From: Tipula vernalis
Taxonomy: Eukaryota; Arthropoda; Insecta; Diptera; Tipulidae
DNA length: 64,000 bases
Reading direction: 5' to 3'
NCBI GenBank assembly: GCA_958295665.1
Contig: OY282558.1
Span: forward strand, 357,127,053-357,191,052
Made by a program: the position numbers and the translations under genes. The notes below the pieces were generated by a model. The model saw only the letters and a program-made list of their open reading frames with translations, had not been told where the DNA came from and did not search any database. Below are positions 52,351 to 64,000 of the stretch, one piece after another (position 1 is the stretch's first letter; the number at the start of each line of letters is the position of its first letter).

Positions 52351-53150
52351 CTATTTTTGTGTAGCTTCTTAGATTTTTTTATGTATGCAATATCTTGGCC
52401 GAAATCTTGCTATTGGTTTAATTTTAAAATTAATGCCTCCGCTCGCTTCAGTTCTCGCCCTGCTAGTGAACCTTTGTTCATATTTTTGTACCTGCTGTAC
52501 AATATAACAATATACGGCTAAGCGCCTCAACACCGAGACCTTGTTAAATACTTTTGAGAGAGGGTGTATTTCCTTTATAACGGTCACTAGCGCTACCTTC
52601 TCTTCCAGCTCTTGTTGCATGTGCTGCTACTTCTGGTGGGTTATCTTCCAAATTGTGGGCCAGGACTGTCTCCCATTGCGATGTGGTTGTTCCCAGGAAC
52701 TGAGGTCCGTACCACCATAATTTGTTGTTGATGAGTTCCTTAGGTGTTATGCCACGTGAAGCAATATCCGCCGGACTATCTTTAGATTTCACGTATTGCC
52801 ATGTCGTTGATGGTAATGTTTTCTTGAAGGCTGACCATAACAACAGCAAACAATCGCAGCGTAAGCGTATTCTGAGGCATCAGCCAATCCGTGCAATTCC
52901 TTTCGTCCTATTGTTCTTGTGTTCACCCATCTCGGTATTCTTATATTTCAAACTTCACTTAGTTTATCTTTGTAATTTAGCCATTTGGTTCGCATCTTCT
53001 CTTGTAATTGTTCATCCCAGTTTATTCCGGTTATCCAGACTTCCTGCATCATAATTTTGGCCATGATTGTTATTGGTGACAGCCATTCTACTTGGTCGAA
53101 TAACTTTGATAACTGTGGGCTGGTTAGTGAACTCCAGGCGGGCTATATCG
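52350..53150 (-). pseudogene. BEL RNase H region with internal deletion
   Basis: Minus-strand codons read LTSPQLSKLFDQVEWLSPITIMAK (~53100), QEVWITGINWDEQL, RKELHGLADASEYAYAA (~52900; RNase H start with Asp), then jump to WSAFKKTLPSTTWQYVKSKDSPADIASRGI and LWWYGPQFLG. About 60 or more residues between DASEYAYAA and the HV..S.NPAD block are missing, which removes the TDS segment. The frame 52620-52369 holds the linker to the integrase. Confidence 0.8.
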
Positions 53151-53153
53151 AAT

Positions 53154-54060
53154 TCAAAAAAATCTGTTTTGGGGGTGGTATAAAATCCACAAAGTTTTAA
53201 TGCAATCGTTTAGTTTGATTTGAATGTTCCCGTCGGCTCGTTGCTCTTGGGGGATTTGACTTGTTATTTCGGGCGTGTTAGATGTCAATTTTCTTAACTG
53301 AAATCTACCTTGGGCTGTGAGCTCTCTTTGTTCTTGTAGCGCTTTTAGTGCTTCCTCGACACTTTCTGCCCCTGTGAGCAGGTAATCTACGTAGAAGTCT
53401 GTCATAATAATGTTAGCTGCTGTGGGATATGTATTGGCTCCTTCCTGGGCTAGTTGTAATAAAGCTCTTACTGCCAGATAGCTGCCTGCGGTAGTTCCAT
53501 ATGTTACCGTGTTACTTTTCCATAATATTAGTTGGTATTTACGGTCTTTTTCATTAATCCATACTTGGCGATACATTTTTTTAATGTCGGCAGTCAACAC
53601 AACTTTATGTTTTCGCCAACACAGTAATATATCGGCCAGCTCTTCCTGTAGTTTAGGACCGGTCATCATGATGCCATTTAGGGATAGTCCACTTGTTGTT
53701 TTAGAGGATTCATCAAACACTATCCGGAGCTTGGTTGTTGTGCTGTTTTCTTTCATCACACCATGATGAGGTATGTAATATATGTTTTCTGCTAGTTCGT
53801 CTTCCTGTCTTTCCTGGATCAACTCCATGTAGTTTAACTCGATGTATTCCTGCATAAATTTATGATAAAGCTGTTTGTATGCGAAACCTTTCATTAATTT
53901 TCTTTCGATTTGTAATAACCTTGCGACGGCCTTTCTCCTTGATTCTCCCAATTTAACGTGGTTATCCTTGAATGGAATTTGTACTAAGTATTGCTTATCA
54001 TGATATCGTTCTACTGTTATCTGAAACAGCTTCTCAACCTTATCCTCTTTCTCAGTGGGA
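53154..54060 (-). pseudogene. BEL reverse transcriptase, YVDD changed to YVDY
   Basis: Reads RRKAVARLLQIERKLMKG, YIPHHGVMKENSTTTKLRIVFD, LNGIMMTGPKLQEELADILL, VVLTADIKKMYRQVWI (first Asp), YGTTAGSYLAVRALLQLA and, at ~53400-53380, FYVDYLLTGAESVEEA. The second Asp of the catalytic pair is Tyr. The usable reading extends upstream of the apparent start at 53951 (KLFQITVERYHDKQYLVQIPF), with a frameshift near 54070 from the protease frame. Confidence 0.9.
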
Positions 54061-54985
54061 TTCGTTTCTCAGAAATGTTGTCACCCGATAATACACCCGC
54101 CTTTTATCATGTTGTTTTTTATTATCGATTGATAGTAGTCTGCCCCTAGCACAAGATCGATTGATTGAGCTTGGTAGTAAGATTAATCCTGGTAATTGTA
54201 TATTCTGCAGATAGGTCCATTTAGTGGTGTCGACATTTGTCTCGGGTAGTTGTTGTGTTAATTTGTCAAATACTAAGGCTTCAACCTCTAATCGGAAGTC
54301 TCCCTCGAACCTTAGGGCTAGTTTTAGGTTTATTACATGCATACAAATACCAGCCTTATTTCCGCCTATGCCAGAAATTGTCACATGAACTTTCTTCTTT
54401 TTGATGTTTAATAAGTTGGCCGCCTTTGCAGAGATTAATGTTGCCTGCGAGCCTGAATCTATTAGTGCCCTTAATGTGGTGAAATTCCAATTTCCTGTTT
54501 CTGCTTTAATTATTGCAGTTGGCAATAATACTGGGCCTTGCTGGGTGATCAGGAAAGTTTGCATTGTGCCCTTTATGGTTGTTGATATTGAGTTGTTTCC
54601 ATGTAGCAGAGTATGGTTGGCGAGGGTATGGCTCACCAATTTTTTCCCATATAATGTTGACATCTCCTTGAATAATTTGCACTCCTCCAACTTATGACTA
54701 CCTTGACATCCCTTTACCAGGCACTCATTGTTGATTGTTGCAGCATGTACACGTCTTGGGGGCGGTACATATTGTGACCGAAGGCTGCTTAGTTTAGTGT
54801 ATCCCATCGCCTCTAGAGATGGAAATCTCGTTTCAAAAAAACTAAATAATTCGTTTATTTTTGGAATTTTCCTAGGATTTGGTAATGTTGCTTCATATAT
54901 CTTACTGGATTCTGGATCTAATTTTCTGCTTAATATTGCTTTATCGTGCAGGGTTCGAATTGCTCCCTCCGATTCTGTGTGCACC
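54061..54985 (-). pseudogene. BEL gag C-terminus and protease
   Basis: The 310-codon frame starts in gag (GAIRTLHDKAILSRKLD, FSFFETRFPSLEAM), then ECLVKGCQGSHKLEECKLF (Cys/His knuckle), LANHTLLHGN, then the protease with ALIDSGSQATLIS near 54470-54440 (DSG triad intact) and HVTISGIGGNKAG. It overlaps the upstream gag frame by ~44 bases, which marks a frameshift. Confidence 0.88.
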
Positions 54986-56048
54986 GCTGATAATTATAGC
55001 AATGAATTTAAATATTTGGTTGCCAGAATATTTCCCATACTCTTTCAAGCCCAAGGCTTGTAATATTTCCCAAGCTTTCTCACAGTTGCCACCCGTTGTT
55101 GCTAGATGACTGATTAGTTGTGCTGCCCCTTTCTGAATATGCGATTTTAAATACGTCATTTTTACCGTATCTGATGGCTGGTTGTTTCCGTGGATGAGCT
55201 CTGTGAAGATATCGTTGAAAGAGCTCCATTGCTCATAATCCCCATGAAATGTTGGTAGTTCGACTTTAGGCAGCTGCACTGTATTTGTTCTGATCGAGGT
55301 TGTTGGTTTGGTCTGTTTTGGAGTCCACCCTATCCTTGAGTCTACTGTAGTAGTTTTCACGGAAATAATCCGATGTCTGCTCATCTTCTTCTGTTTCGAC
55401 GAGGATCGTTATGTGTAGTGAATCAATCTCTTCCGTCTCCTTGGTGAGTACTCTATTGAGGCTAGCTTCTGATAAATTTGTCGCATCAGAACGTCTTGCC
55501 TCTTAAACAACCTTTTATTGTTGTTTTCCATTTTTGACGCTTGAGGTGGCCTGCTACTAATGTATGATGGCATATGAAGGTTTTGTTCGCTTCTTGCTCC
55601 CTCGTCTGGTTGTTGATTCCTCTGGTTGTTCTGTAGCGTTGTTGTCTCTTCCGTTGCTGGTTGTTGTTTGGAGGGCGTTGTAAGTTGCAGGTTGCTCTCT
55701 GGTATGTTTATTGTCAGCGTTTTCGCTGGGCCGTTATTTAATCGTAGCCGAATATCATCTAACATCTGCGTATGTGTCAGCAACTTGATTTCTTACTATA
55801 AGATATGGATGTTGCAGTTCTAAACGCGGATCCATCTTTCGGATAGCCTCATCGATGGTTAAGTATTCGCTATATAGTGTTTTTAGTTTAGCGATTCTGT
55901 TTTCGAGATAGCTTATTGTTTTCCTGCTATCTCCATCTTTGTGGTAATTTGTGTTCATCTGAATCAGCTGCTCCTTCTTCTTGTTATTTTCGTAGTAGCT
56001 GATCCATATTGAGCTCCCTGATGGTGGTTGTTGTTTGGTTATGCTCAA
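54941..56048 (-). pseudogene. BEL gag, N-terminal and central parts
   Basis: Three frames succeed each other: 56048-55755 (helical, NRIAKLKTLYSEYLTIDEAI), 55783-55409 (Gln/Asn/Thr-rich linker) and 55384-54941 with VQLPKVELPTFHGDYEQWSSF and YLKSHIQKGAAQLISHL, the BEL gag core. Frameshifts lie near 55770 and 55400. The first Met at 56048 or just upstream is the likely start. Confidence 0.85.
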
Positions 56049-56689
56049 TAAGCTCGAATGCCCATGTAAAGTTCTCGCCGCTTATAAATTGTTATATTTG
56101 ATGATTATTAAGATTACCACTGGTGGGGTCTAAATAATCTTGAGAATGAAATAAACACACGATTGCAGGTAAATTTATTTTGATTTTTATATTTCATTTG
56201 CTTTACTTTTTATACAAAATGTATTACATTATACAAAGAAACAACAAAGGTATAACATCTAGTAAGCATTTAAAATTTGCTTTGCCGGAAAAACGGTGAT
56301 TCGTGATACAACACCAATAAAGAACAAATTATTTAATGCATAAAATTGTTATATGACCTGTTGTATGATTCACGTTATTTAATGAATTGGTAACAACAGG
56401 TGTTTTGGCGGATCCATCTAAAACTACTCGCTGTTTAATTAATTTAGAGGAGCATCCTATCTTTAGAACGCATTGATGTGGTAAGTAGCAATCGCCAACG
56501 AAGCTGCAATAAGTAACGAATAAACCTGCTGATCTGGAAAGCCGTTTTTGTAATTTAAATAGAATCGTCTAGTAGCGAAAAAGTTTCGTTACTATAGGCA
56601 ACTATATTCAAATTGACAAAACGGTTTCGCAAGCCGCTATTGTTCAGTATTATTTATTACTTATTGCAGCATCATTAATGAATACAAAA
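56049..56689. other. AT-rich, presumed BEL leader/5' LTR
   Basis: By position this should contain the 5' leader and LTR of the BEL element. A CCACCAGTGGTAATC block near 56114-56130 (minus GATTACCACTGGTGG) lies next to an AATAAA-type stretch, but I could not define LTR ends. Confidence 0.35.
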
Positions 56690-57870
56690 TGCTAGGAAGT
56701 ATGGACAAAGTTGACCTAAAATCTGTAGCCCATTTTAATCATTTGGTTCTAATGCCAGGAAGCTTATTTACTGGCCAGCGATTAGTTTTAGATTCAACCT
56801 CTACAACACTTTGCGGAAAATTACTCAATATAGTTTGAAGCTGTAATGAATAACGAGCAATCCACCTGGTGGCTTGTAAAACAGTTCTTTCAATTTGAAT
56901 AGAGTGGCTCAGGGGTAAAACTTTTAGATTCTTACATTTATTGATGAATGTGACAAAAACGGATGGCTTTATGGAATGAGGGAGACTGTCTTGGTTTTTC
57001 GATCATCTTTCATGTTTTAGAACAGTGATCAACCAATTTGATTTAACAAACGGAGAGTAAATCTTGATATGTTTGCCCCTAGCAGCCAATCAATAATCTT
57101 TCATTTTAAAAATTAAGAATTGGCAAATTGTGTATTTGACAGAATTTCCGTTATTTTTTGAAGCATCTATATATCAGCTTAACTTTTTTGTTGTATACTC
57201 GTGACAATAGCAAACTAATTGTGTTTTATTGTAAAAAATCACCGATGAATGGACAAAGTTAAAATGACGTTCGATCCAACACTTATAATTTTGGGGTCAC
57301 ATACAAGTAACCAAATATAATTACCATTTAAACCTCATCTTAGATTACAGAATACAGGTATATGGCCTACACTTAATAGAAACCAACGAATTCAGAATTG
57401 CCAAATCTGTTGACAATCACTGGGCTCAGTTATCGAAAGTGTGATCTCAACCAAGGCAGACCTAAACAATTTTCTTTTTGTTACGAATTTGTGCAATTGA
57501 TCGATTGCCAAATGAAAAATTTGTTCAATGACGGTTAGCCTTGTTCTTGCAGTGTACCCAAAAATAATGTGTCGATGATTTTGTATACAGTGAGCAAATC
57601 TGTGGGCAGGCGATTGTAAGAATTAATAGAAAACACAATTTTTGTTGGTTTTTCTAACCTGTATGCTTTTCACTAAGATAATTCAACTGCCGCTCAATGG
57701 GCGTTGCATCGTGAATCTTTAAATTCCTTCAATTCGAACACGATTATTAGGCTTTTATACCGCGGCCACAAAACCGTTCACCAATTGCTTATCTAGTTGC
57801 TCTAAATTTTCTTGAATAAATTCAAGTTTTGTTCCTTACTGAAAATGGCGCAATACTTTTGTTATTCCTT
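56690..57870 (-). pseudogene. Unidentified decayed coding sequence, possibly hAT transposase
   Basis: Several minus-strand stretches look protein-like: NLEQLDKQLVNGFVAA and DATPIERQLNYLSEKHTG (57840-57660), TRLTVIEQIFHLAIDQLH (57560-57500), and CKNLKVLPLSHSIQIERT then VLQATRWIARYSLQLQTIL (56950-56830). The TRW..RY motif with a following helical segment is seen in hAT transposases. That is the only family hint. Several stops and frame changes. I do not recognise it with confidence. Confidence 0.3.
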
Positions 57871-59759
57871 AAAAGAAGTATCGTAGCATTTATGCAGGCA
57901 AATTAAATTAACAAATCAATTTGTTATCGTGTAACATAAGTGATTTAAAGTGGTTTTTGGTAGGAGTTTTTATACCTAAGGGTCCAATGTCGACATTATA
58001 TATTTCATTAACGATTGTCGTCAGTATTTTGGGGGAATGTATTCGTCTGATTCAGTTGAAAGATCTTACAAATTTCATAAAATATTTTACTGCTCGCCAA
58101 AACTGTACTATGCTAACAACAGCTTTTATGTCACATACCAAAAGCCAATGCCATTGCAATTTTGTATGCGCATAGATAAAATGTATAATTATTAGATTAA
58201 AATAAAACCGTAATAAAATCAGAGACAAGTCTGACCCTATACTGATCCAAATCAAGAGCATCAAGTGTATTTTGTCAAAAAAATATTAAATTACTTAATT
58301 AAATTTTTTTATACAAATAATTCCATCTAATTTAAGTACTCTCCCGAAAAATTCAGTAAAATATTTACATAACGTACATTGTACAAAACCAAAAAGAACA
58401 TAAAACATTTAATTTAATTTGCATTTTATTATTTGATAATATTTTAATTAGATTCTCTTAAAGCGATACAGAATGAAACCGATCAAGATAACATTTTTAT
58501 GTCGTTATTACTTTTATTAATTTCCTTTTCGACTACGTTGACATTTTTCTTGTACCTGAGTTTGTTATTTTTATGTGTAGGCGTACAAGTTTAAATCAGA
58601 TTTGGCATTTTTAGAAAAGGATGTATAGGATTTAATTAACCCCAAATAATAATAATTTTTATTTTTTTATAAAACAGGCAAACTAATTAAATTAATATAA
58701 AAAAAAATGTTTGAATAATTGGTTTGGTAAGATTTTTATCTTACAAAAAATATGGCCGGAAGTACCTATAAAAAATATTAGTACGCTTGACATAAACATC
58801 ACCTTTCACAAAAACGTGTAAAATCATAGTTTATTAACATAATAAATGGATTAAATATAAAAACTAATATTTTATTACTGTTGTATGAGATTTGTTTAAT
58901 TAAATTCGCGATCAATGTCACGTACGTGTAATTAAAAATAGTAAGCTGATATAACTGTCAACTTTAATGGGTTTTAACAGTTTAATTTAATGTTTGTAGA
59001 AGTATTTACTCAATAATAATTTTAATTTATTTAATTAATTAGGCCATTTTATTTGTTCAACTATTAGTACTCTAATACTAGTTGTTTTGATTAAATGCGT
59101 ATAAATTTAGCTGCTGGCGTCTTTTAATTACTTTTAATTATGGTATATTGAAGGGTACTTTTGTCGGTGTGAAATATTTAGATTTGATTTAAATCAAGAA
59201 AATGATAACAATAATTATTTAGAATAAATCCATACAAATGTAATAAATTAAATTTTTAATTATTAAACAAATAACAATCAGTTTCTATAGAATTTGCGGT
59301 TAATTGTGGATTTCCTTTCTTTTTAGAAATAATTGGCGGTGGAATTTTCCTTTGTTTCGTTTCTGTCTTGGGTAAAATCTTGGGCAAAGTTATAACAGGC
59401 TGAAGATCCACATATTTGTATAGTTTCTAGTTTCCATTTAATATTAGTTAATTAGTTTTGCTGAAAAAAAACCGTTAAACTAGGTTTAGGAAATCTGGAC
59501 GTATCAAATCGGAGCGTTCGTCCAAAAAATTACTTAATTCTAAATTTTATAAATAAATCTCTTTGTTGGTTCGGTATTATCCAGATTATGAACCTTATCC
59601 GAAAACCAAAAGGAAAATATTCACACAACCCAAAATTCTTTTGCCAGATTTTTTGTTGGTAGTTCCACGACATTATTGAAATTTACAATATTTTAAAGAA
59701 ATTTTATTTTATTTTTTATTTATTTGAGGCACCAGCTCCAAAAAAGGACCCGTCTTAGA
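57871..59759. other. AT-rich, no gene recognised
   Basis: The 84-codon frame at 57921-58175 has no motif. The rest is AT-rich with no repeats noticed. Confidence 0.4.
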
Positions 59760-61500
59760 ATCAATAGCCTTCACATAAATCATCCTTACTCAAATTACGT
59801 TTCTTTAAATATTCTTTCCAATTACCACATGATTCAATCTAACCCATTGTAGCGCCTTCTTTGATTTCCGTAAAAAAATGGTTTCTTCAAAGGAGCGCTG
59901 CACTGTTTAAAGTACTTCTAATCTTTAAGCCTAATCTTTTCCAGAAATTTACATTCCTATTTTCTGCAATAGATTCTAAGCTTGGGAGTTAGGTAACATC
60001 AGAATGGATACCTTGACACCTACAGATTGAAGGTAATAAAAGAGCCAATATGCTTTCAGGAAGAGGTTGCATGATTGATACTCCGTTATCTCCTCAAGCA
60101 AGCAACCTCTTTCTGCAAGCATGTCGGCTCATTCATTACTCATACAACATTTTTACAAACACACTGCCCTGAGTATTCCTTTGCCTATTTTATTAACTTT
60201 TAACCACACAAGGATGCGGAGAATAGAACAACTCTCCTCCTCGCTTCAATTATTGCCTTAACATTTTCTCTTTTTGCATTGCGGGAATGTAAATTTTCAC
60301 ACCCACTCGATCCTCACTATTACTAGCATCTGTATATAATTCGACATGTGCCAAATAATAGAACCGATAACACATTCATCATTGCTTTTGTTATGCCTCG
60401 AATATTCAAGTACACAGGAAGATTTTCGGGAGAAACTTTTGGATCCACTTGTCTAATTTTGGAAAATCCGCCATTACTTTCGACCGTTGCGTTTTTTGGT
60501 AAAGCGATACTCCTTCCAATCTCTGTTGTAGGGAGAGTGTGAGCCCCAATTTCTATTTACTCACCCTTTTGATCACATTGAATCTGCTCTTATAATTATC
60601 GTATAAATTCCATTTGCACTTTAAAGCTCAATTTCTTCCTGGCACACAATCCTGAGCTTGATTTGAGGGTCTCGCCAATAGCTAGCCGTTGCCGATTATG
60701 ACAAAATCAGCGGCAAATTTCAAACTTTATTACGTATCGGCTCGTACACAGATTGAAGGGCGTCGAAGAAATGTTGCTCCATTTTTGAGCCTTTGGTAAA
60801 CCCTTCCAAACAAAATAAACTTTTGTTCGCTCATAAATGCAGATACTGATTTACAAACCTTTCAAGTAAACTCCCAACCAGCCCCAACAAAACCTGATAT
60901 AGTTTCCCTAGAGTCACATAATCATATGCTCGTTCAACATACAGAAATACCGACACAACAAAATTATTTTCCTTACATACAGTACTTCCCACACAAATTT
61001 TTTCACACATTCGTTTGCAGAATGGTTACATCAAAAACCAAAAGCGGTCTCTGGCAATAAACTATTTTTATTCTAATCTTTTTAATAGAAACATTTAATA
61101 TATATTCCTCTGTAGTTTGTTGCCAGATTCGTGTTGTGAACCTTTTTGGGAATTGAAACCACCCTACGTTCCCTCCTAATAAGAGTTGAAAGCAAAGTAC
61201 CCTTTCCTTCATTACTTAGTAGTTCCATCACTTTATACTTAACAATATTTATTCCGGGGGACGTAGATATTGCCGTTTCCAAAATCCTCTTTATTCGTTA
61301 TACTGTTACCAAAATTATCCTGAATGTCCGTTCCCATATTTTCCTTTTCGGGGTCATTCAATTTACTCCATACATCTTAAGATGTGGCCCCATGTGTCAT
61401 GTCTGATATGTCGGTCCGCAAACTTCTACCTTTTGCTCTACGGATAGTCTCCATTCACAGCTGTTAAATTCATGCAAAGCTATCATTAAATGAATTTCAT
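59760..61500 (-). pseudogene. I-type LINE: RT and RNase H remnant
   Basis: The minus strand reads TSPGINIVKYKVMELLSNEG (~61260), VVSIPKKVHNTNLATNYRGI, ENNFVVSVFLYVERAYDYV (~60970-60915), GFTKGSKME (~60785), KFAADFVIIG (~60705; FADD-type box now AAD) and, near 60335, IIYTDASNSEDRVGVKIYIP, an RNase H start. RT followed by RNase H with an S-PG motif suggests the I group, though R1 relatives are possible. Stops are frequent, and no intact domain remains. Confidence 0.62.
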
Positions 61501-62507
61501 AACAATCCTGAATCATTCAGCAACCGTTTAGTTTAATTTCATTCGCCCTTATTTCAACACTGCACATTTCATTTCCTCTCTATATTTCACACTCAAGTTG
61601 GTTTGCATCATTTACTTCAATTATTTACTAAGAGAAGGTCTACCCATTTTTTACTATTAAGCAAGACCTTTTTCCAATATCTACATTTACACCACTTAAA
61701 CACGCATTTAGTAAATTCTCATCGGTTATGTTCCAAGTCACTTTGGCCGCCAGTCCGCTAGACACTGAATTTTAGCTAATCAAGCTGGCTGTAGCACAAA
61801 CATGCGCATCCTCTTTGTCCTTTCATCGTTCATAATCACGAGATGGAAATCCAGAACGAGGGTCCCCAAGCATCAATCCTTTTGCACCTCTTCGCACGCG
61901 ATTGTAGTACATACATTTAAATACATTCACATCATAGTCGAATAACGTTTCAAAATGCATCAGACCTTTATCTCTATCACTCGCAGTTTTCATTGGAAAA
62001 ACAATTTCTATCCAAATTCCTATAGTTTTGGCAGCGATAACCTTGATTTACCGGAAATTGGGGACACCCACATTAGTCAACCTGATATTGGCTCGTGCCT
62101 ACTCCGTACTCCGCCGAAACCATCAGCCGCCACTCCTGGATAGAAAATTGTACTCACTCGAAACGTCTTGTTCTCAGGCTCCCATGTCTCACTTAAAAAT
62201 TACATTTAAACAACCGTTAGCCAGATAATTCCGCAGCAAGTTGCTTTTGGCTTACATGCTTTGGATATTTATCTGACCAATTCTCAAGTTTTCATTGGAT
62301 CTTACCATTGGCACTGACATGCAAATTTAATCGTTTCATCAATTTCCTATCTCCATCCATCGCTCGTTCGTGTTCAAATATGAATATTTATTTTTGCTGA
62401 CATATTGGGTTGTTCTGTTTTGATCTGTTGTTGTTTTTATTGTGTTAGACGCAGTCGCTGAATTGCTATAGGCAAATTTTTATTGGTTGTTATTCTGCGT
62501 TTTGCTG
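61501..62507. other. Low-complexity decay, no firm feature
   Basis: The minus strand should hold the I-type LINE's endonuclease or ORF1. A stretch near 61990-61845 reads DYDVNVFKCMYYNRVRRG and GLMLGDPRSGFPSRDYER, coding-like but unassigned. No endonuclease motif was found. Confidence 0.35.
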
Positions 62508-63460
62508 CGGGTTACTACTAGAATTGGAGAGAGAGGGTATTGAAGTTAGCGCTTACGCAGACGACGTAGCTTTAGCTGTTACTAGGAAATTCCTGGGCAC
62601 GATTGTAGACGTAATGCAGAATGCGCTTACAATCGTTACGAAATGGGCTGGCAAATGTGAACTTGGTATTAATCCGTCCAAGACAGAGCTGGTACGCTTC
62701 TCTAAGAAATGCAAAATCCCGGTAGTTGTCCCTCCTACCTTAAATGGCACGAGACTTGCTTTTACTGATAGTGTTAGATATTTGGGCATTATCTTGGATA
62801 GTAAGCTTAGTTGGAGGCCCAATATGTTGGAGAGAATAAACAAAGCTACTATAGCTTTGTACTCCTGTAGGAACGCCATTGTTCATAGATGGGGTCTGAA
62901 GCCGGAGCTGGTACACTGGCTCTACACTGCTGTAGTGAGACCTGTACTCATGTACGGGATTGGGTTTGGTGGCCAGTTCTGGACAAGGCAACTTATAAAA
63001 GTAGGATTGAGAGAGTGCAAAGAACGGCTTGTATGCTTGTTAGCGGGGCATTTAAGTCGACACCGACAAGTGCCTTAGAGGGTATGTTGCACCTTCTTCC
63101 GTTCGACATTTTTGGGAAACAGATGGCGAAAAATACGGCTGTACGACTTGCAGCTGTCTCTCAATGGAGGTGTCTTAGTATAGGACACTCTACTATTGTT
63201 AGATCGTTGAAGGATGAGCTGGCGAATCTTGACTACATTAAACCTACTCTACGCTTCGAGAAGCGATTCCGGACCTCCATCCCTTCAAGGGAATCCTGGA
63301 GGGATAGACCGTTATCGGAAACCAAAGCGTTGCAATTGTTCACAGATGGCTCCAAGCTAGACGGCAAAGTGGGAGCTGGAGTATTCTGTGACAAATTAAA
63401 TGTAAACATTTCTATTCGTCTCCCTGATTACTGCAGCGTGTACCAAGCTGAAGTCGTAGC
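62508..63460 (+). pseudogene. Internal fragment of the LOA/R1-like LINE (copy 2)
   Basis: Matches the minus-strand copy at about 11450-10500 over its whole length, starting GGGTTACTACT and ending GCTGAAGTCGTAGC. It encodes SAYADDVALAVTRKF (RT active site), the thumb and FTDGSKLDGKVGAGVF (RNase H start). A frameshift near 62960 (GIGFGGQ against GVGVWWP) splits it into frames 62524-63078 and 62889-63530. It lacks both LINE ends, unusual for a direct insertion. Confidence 0.88.
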
Positions 63461-63544
63461 AATAATACACGAAATAATAATACGAAAGAAAATAATACTC
63501 CAAACAATTCACCGTAGAAACTTCAAATAAAAATGATTAAGGAC

Positions 63545-63920
63545 CTGTCTTAAATATATTGATTTACAAGCATGTTTAACTTTTCCGGTAGGGTATTGAA
63601 ACGTTTAGGCGGCAATTTTAGAAATGAATTTTGGTAGTTTGTTGTTGTAAATTTTTCAAGCAGTATATACTGCTTAATTCTTAAGTTGTAATTGACAATA
63701 ACATTAGACTGAGTAGCCTTAATAGGTAGGTACACAAATAGAAGTCTAATAGGGAAAATCTCCAAGAACTTAAATAAAACCCATGAAGCCGATAGCCTCT
63801 GTGAATTGAGCATAATTCGTATAATGTGTTTCTGAGAAACAGTAAGTGTAACCATATGATATGAATCATACGATAACCTTGATCCAACCAGCGCATCTTT
63901 AGACTATACTAACGGACACA
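63545..63920 (-). pseudogene. CR1/Jockey-type LINE ORF2, C-terminal end
   Basis: The frame 63855-63550 reads VSQKHIIRIMLNSQRLSASW, VLFKFLEIFPIRLLFVYL, NVIVNYNLRIKQYILLEKF, YQNSFLKLPPKRFNTLPEKL. This Q-K..I-R-I....R, F....I-P-I-R and NYNLR arrangement is the conserved C-terminus after the RT thumb in many CR1/Jockey LINEs. Upstream codons to ~63920 continue in another frame, and the RT itself would lie beyond the window. Confidence 0.7.
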
Positions 63921-64000
63921 TTGAATGCAAAATACTAAATGTCCTTATTAGACCACACATGTAGTTACAGAGAGTATCGATGTAGTAACCAAGGCATTGA

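Larger units (their letters stand above)
51885..56048 (-). mobile_element. BEL/Pao element, minus strand, 3'-truncated
   Basis: Complete gag, protease and RT, a shortened RNase H region and the integrase zinc domain follow in order from 56048 down to 51885. It is the best preserved LTR element here, with long open frames separated by single-base shifts. It ends in the integrase core, near the 5' side of the Jockey-like LINE. No LTR was identified. Confidence 0.88.

Noticed and set aside
1..64000. tRNA, rRNA or host protein-coding genes
   Set aside because: None seen by eye on either strand; all recognised protein motifs belong to transposable elements.

Overview
The window looks like nuclear DNA of an insect, most likely a dipteran (inference). 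It is AT-rich and intron-poor, and nearly every protein-like stretch belongs to a transposable-element family common in flies: BEL/Pao and Ty3/gypsy LTR elements, LOA/R1-type, Jockey-type, I-type and R2/R4-type LINEs, a piggyBac-like MITE and satellite DNA. I see no host gene, rRNA, tRNA or CRISPR array. The density of nested, broken elements suggests heterochromatin or a low-recombination region. Family names below rest on motifs read by eye, not on database searches.

Layout. 0.5-3.0 kb: a ~158-bp satellite. 3.05-7.24 kb: a minus-strand BEL/Pao element with most of its reverse transcriptase (RT) deleted, split inside gag by a 1.63-kb LTR-like insertion (5161-6788). 8.4-8.7 kb: a decayed copy of a repeat whose better copy lies at 40.5-41.2 kb and carries a hammerhead-ribozyme-like core. 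9.73-15.67 kb: a complete LOA/R1-like LINE on the minus strand, flanked by a 9-bp duplication and interrupted in ORF2 by a 340-bp short element. 15.7-18.7 kb: AT-rich, nothing recognised. 18.7-20.3 kb: two related ~174-bp tandem repeat families. 20.3-22.1 kb: a gypsy pol remnant with a MITE in its integrase. 22.1-24.9 kb: fragments of LINE RT, gypsy pol and a LINE RNase H. 26.4-29.95 kb: a Jockey-like LINE with a second LINE fragment inserted antisense in its endonuclease. 30.5-31.2 kb: a foldback-like cluster of palindromes and 21-bp repeats. 33.8-40.2 kb: a plus-strand BEL element holding a Jockey LINE. 40.5-41.2 kb: a ~195-bp-arm palindrome plus the ribozyme-like repeat. 41.7-42.6 kb: a LINE RT fragment. 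42.6-45.8 kb: a CsRn1-type gypsy element. 45.8-47.0 kb: an R2/R4-like LINE. 47.0-47.8 kb: two relatives of the 340-bp short element. 47.8-51.85 kb: a minus-strand Jockey-like LINE. 51.9-56.05 kb: a minus-strand BEL/Pao element. 56.7-57.9 kb: an unidentified decayed reading frame, possibly hAT. 59.8-61.5 kb: an I-like LINE. 62.5-63.5 kb: an internal piece of the LOA-like LINE. 63.5-63.9 kb: the C-terminal end of another LINE.

No gene set works together here. Each autonomous element once encoded its own nucleic-acid-binding protein, RT and endonuclease or integrase. Almost all now carry stops, frameshifts, deletions or changes in catalytic residues. The most interesting object is the ~426-bp repeat at 40.5-41.2 kb: it is partly head-to-tail, partly inverted, and contains the conserved hammerhead core bases with a 9-bp helix III.
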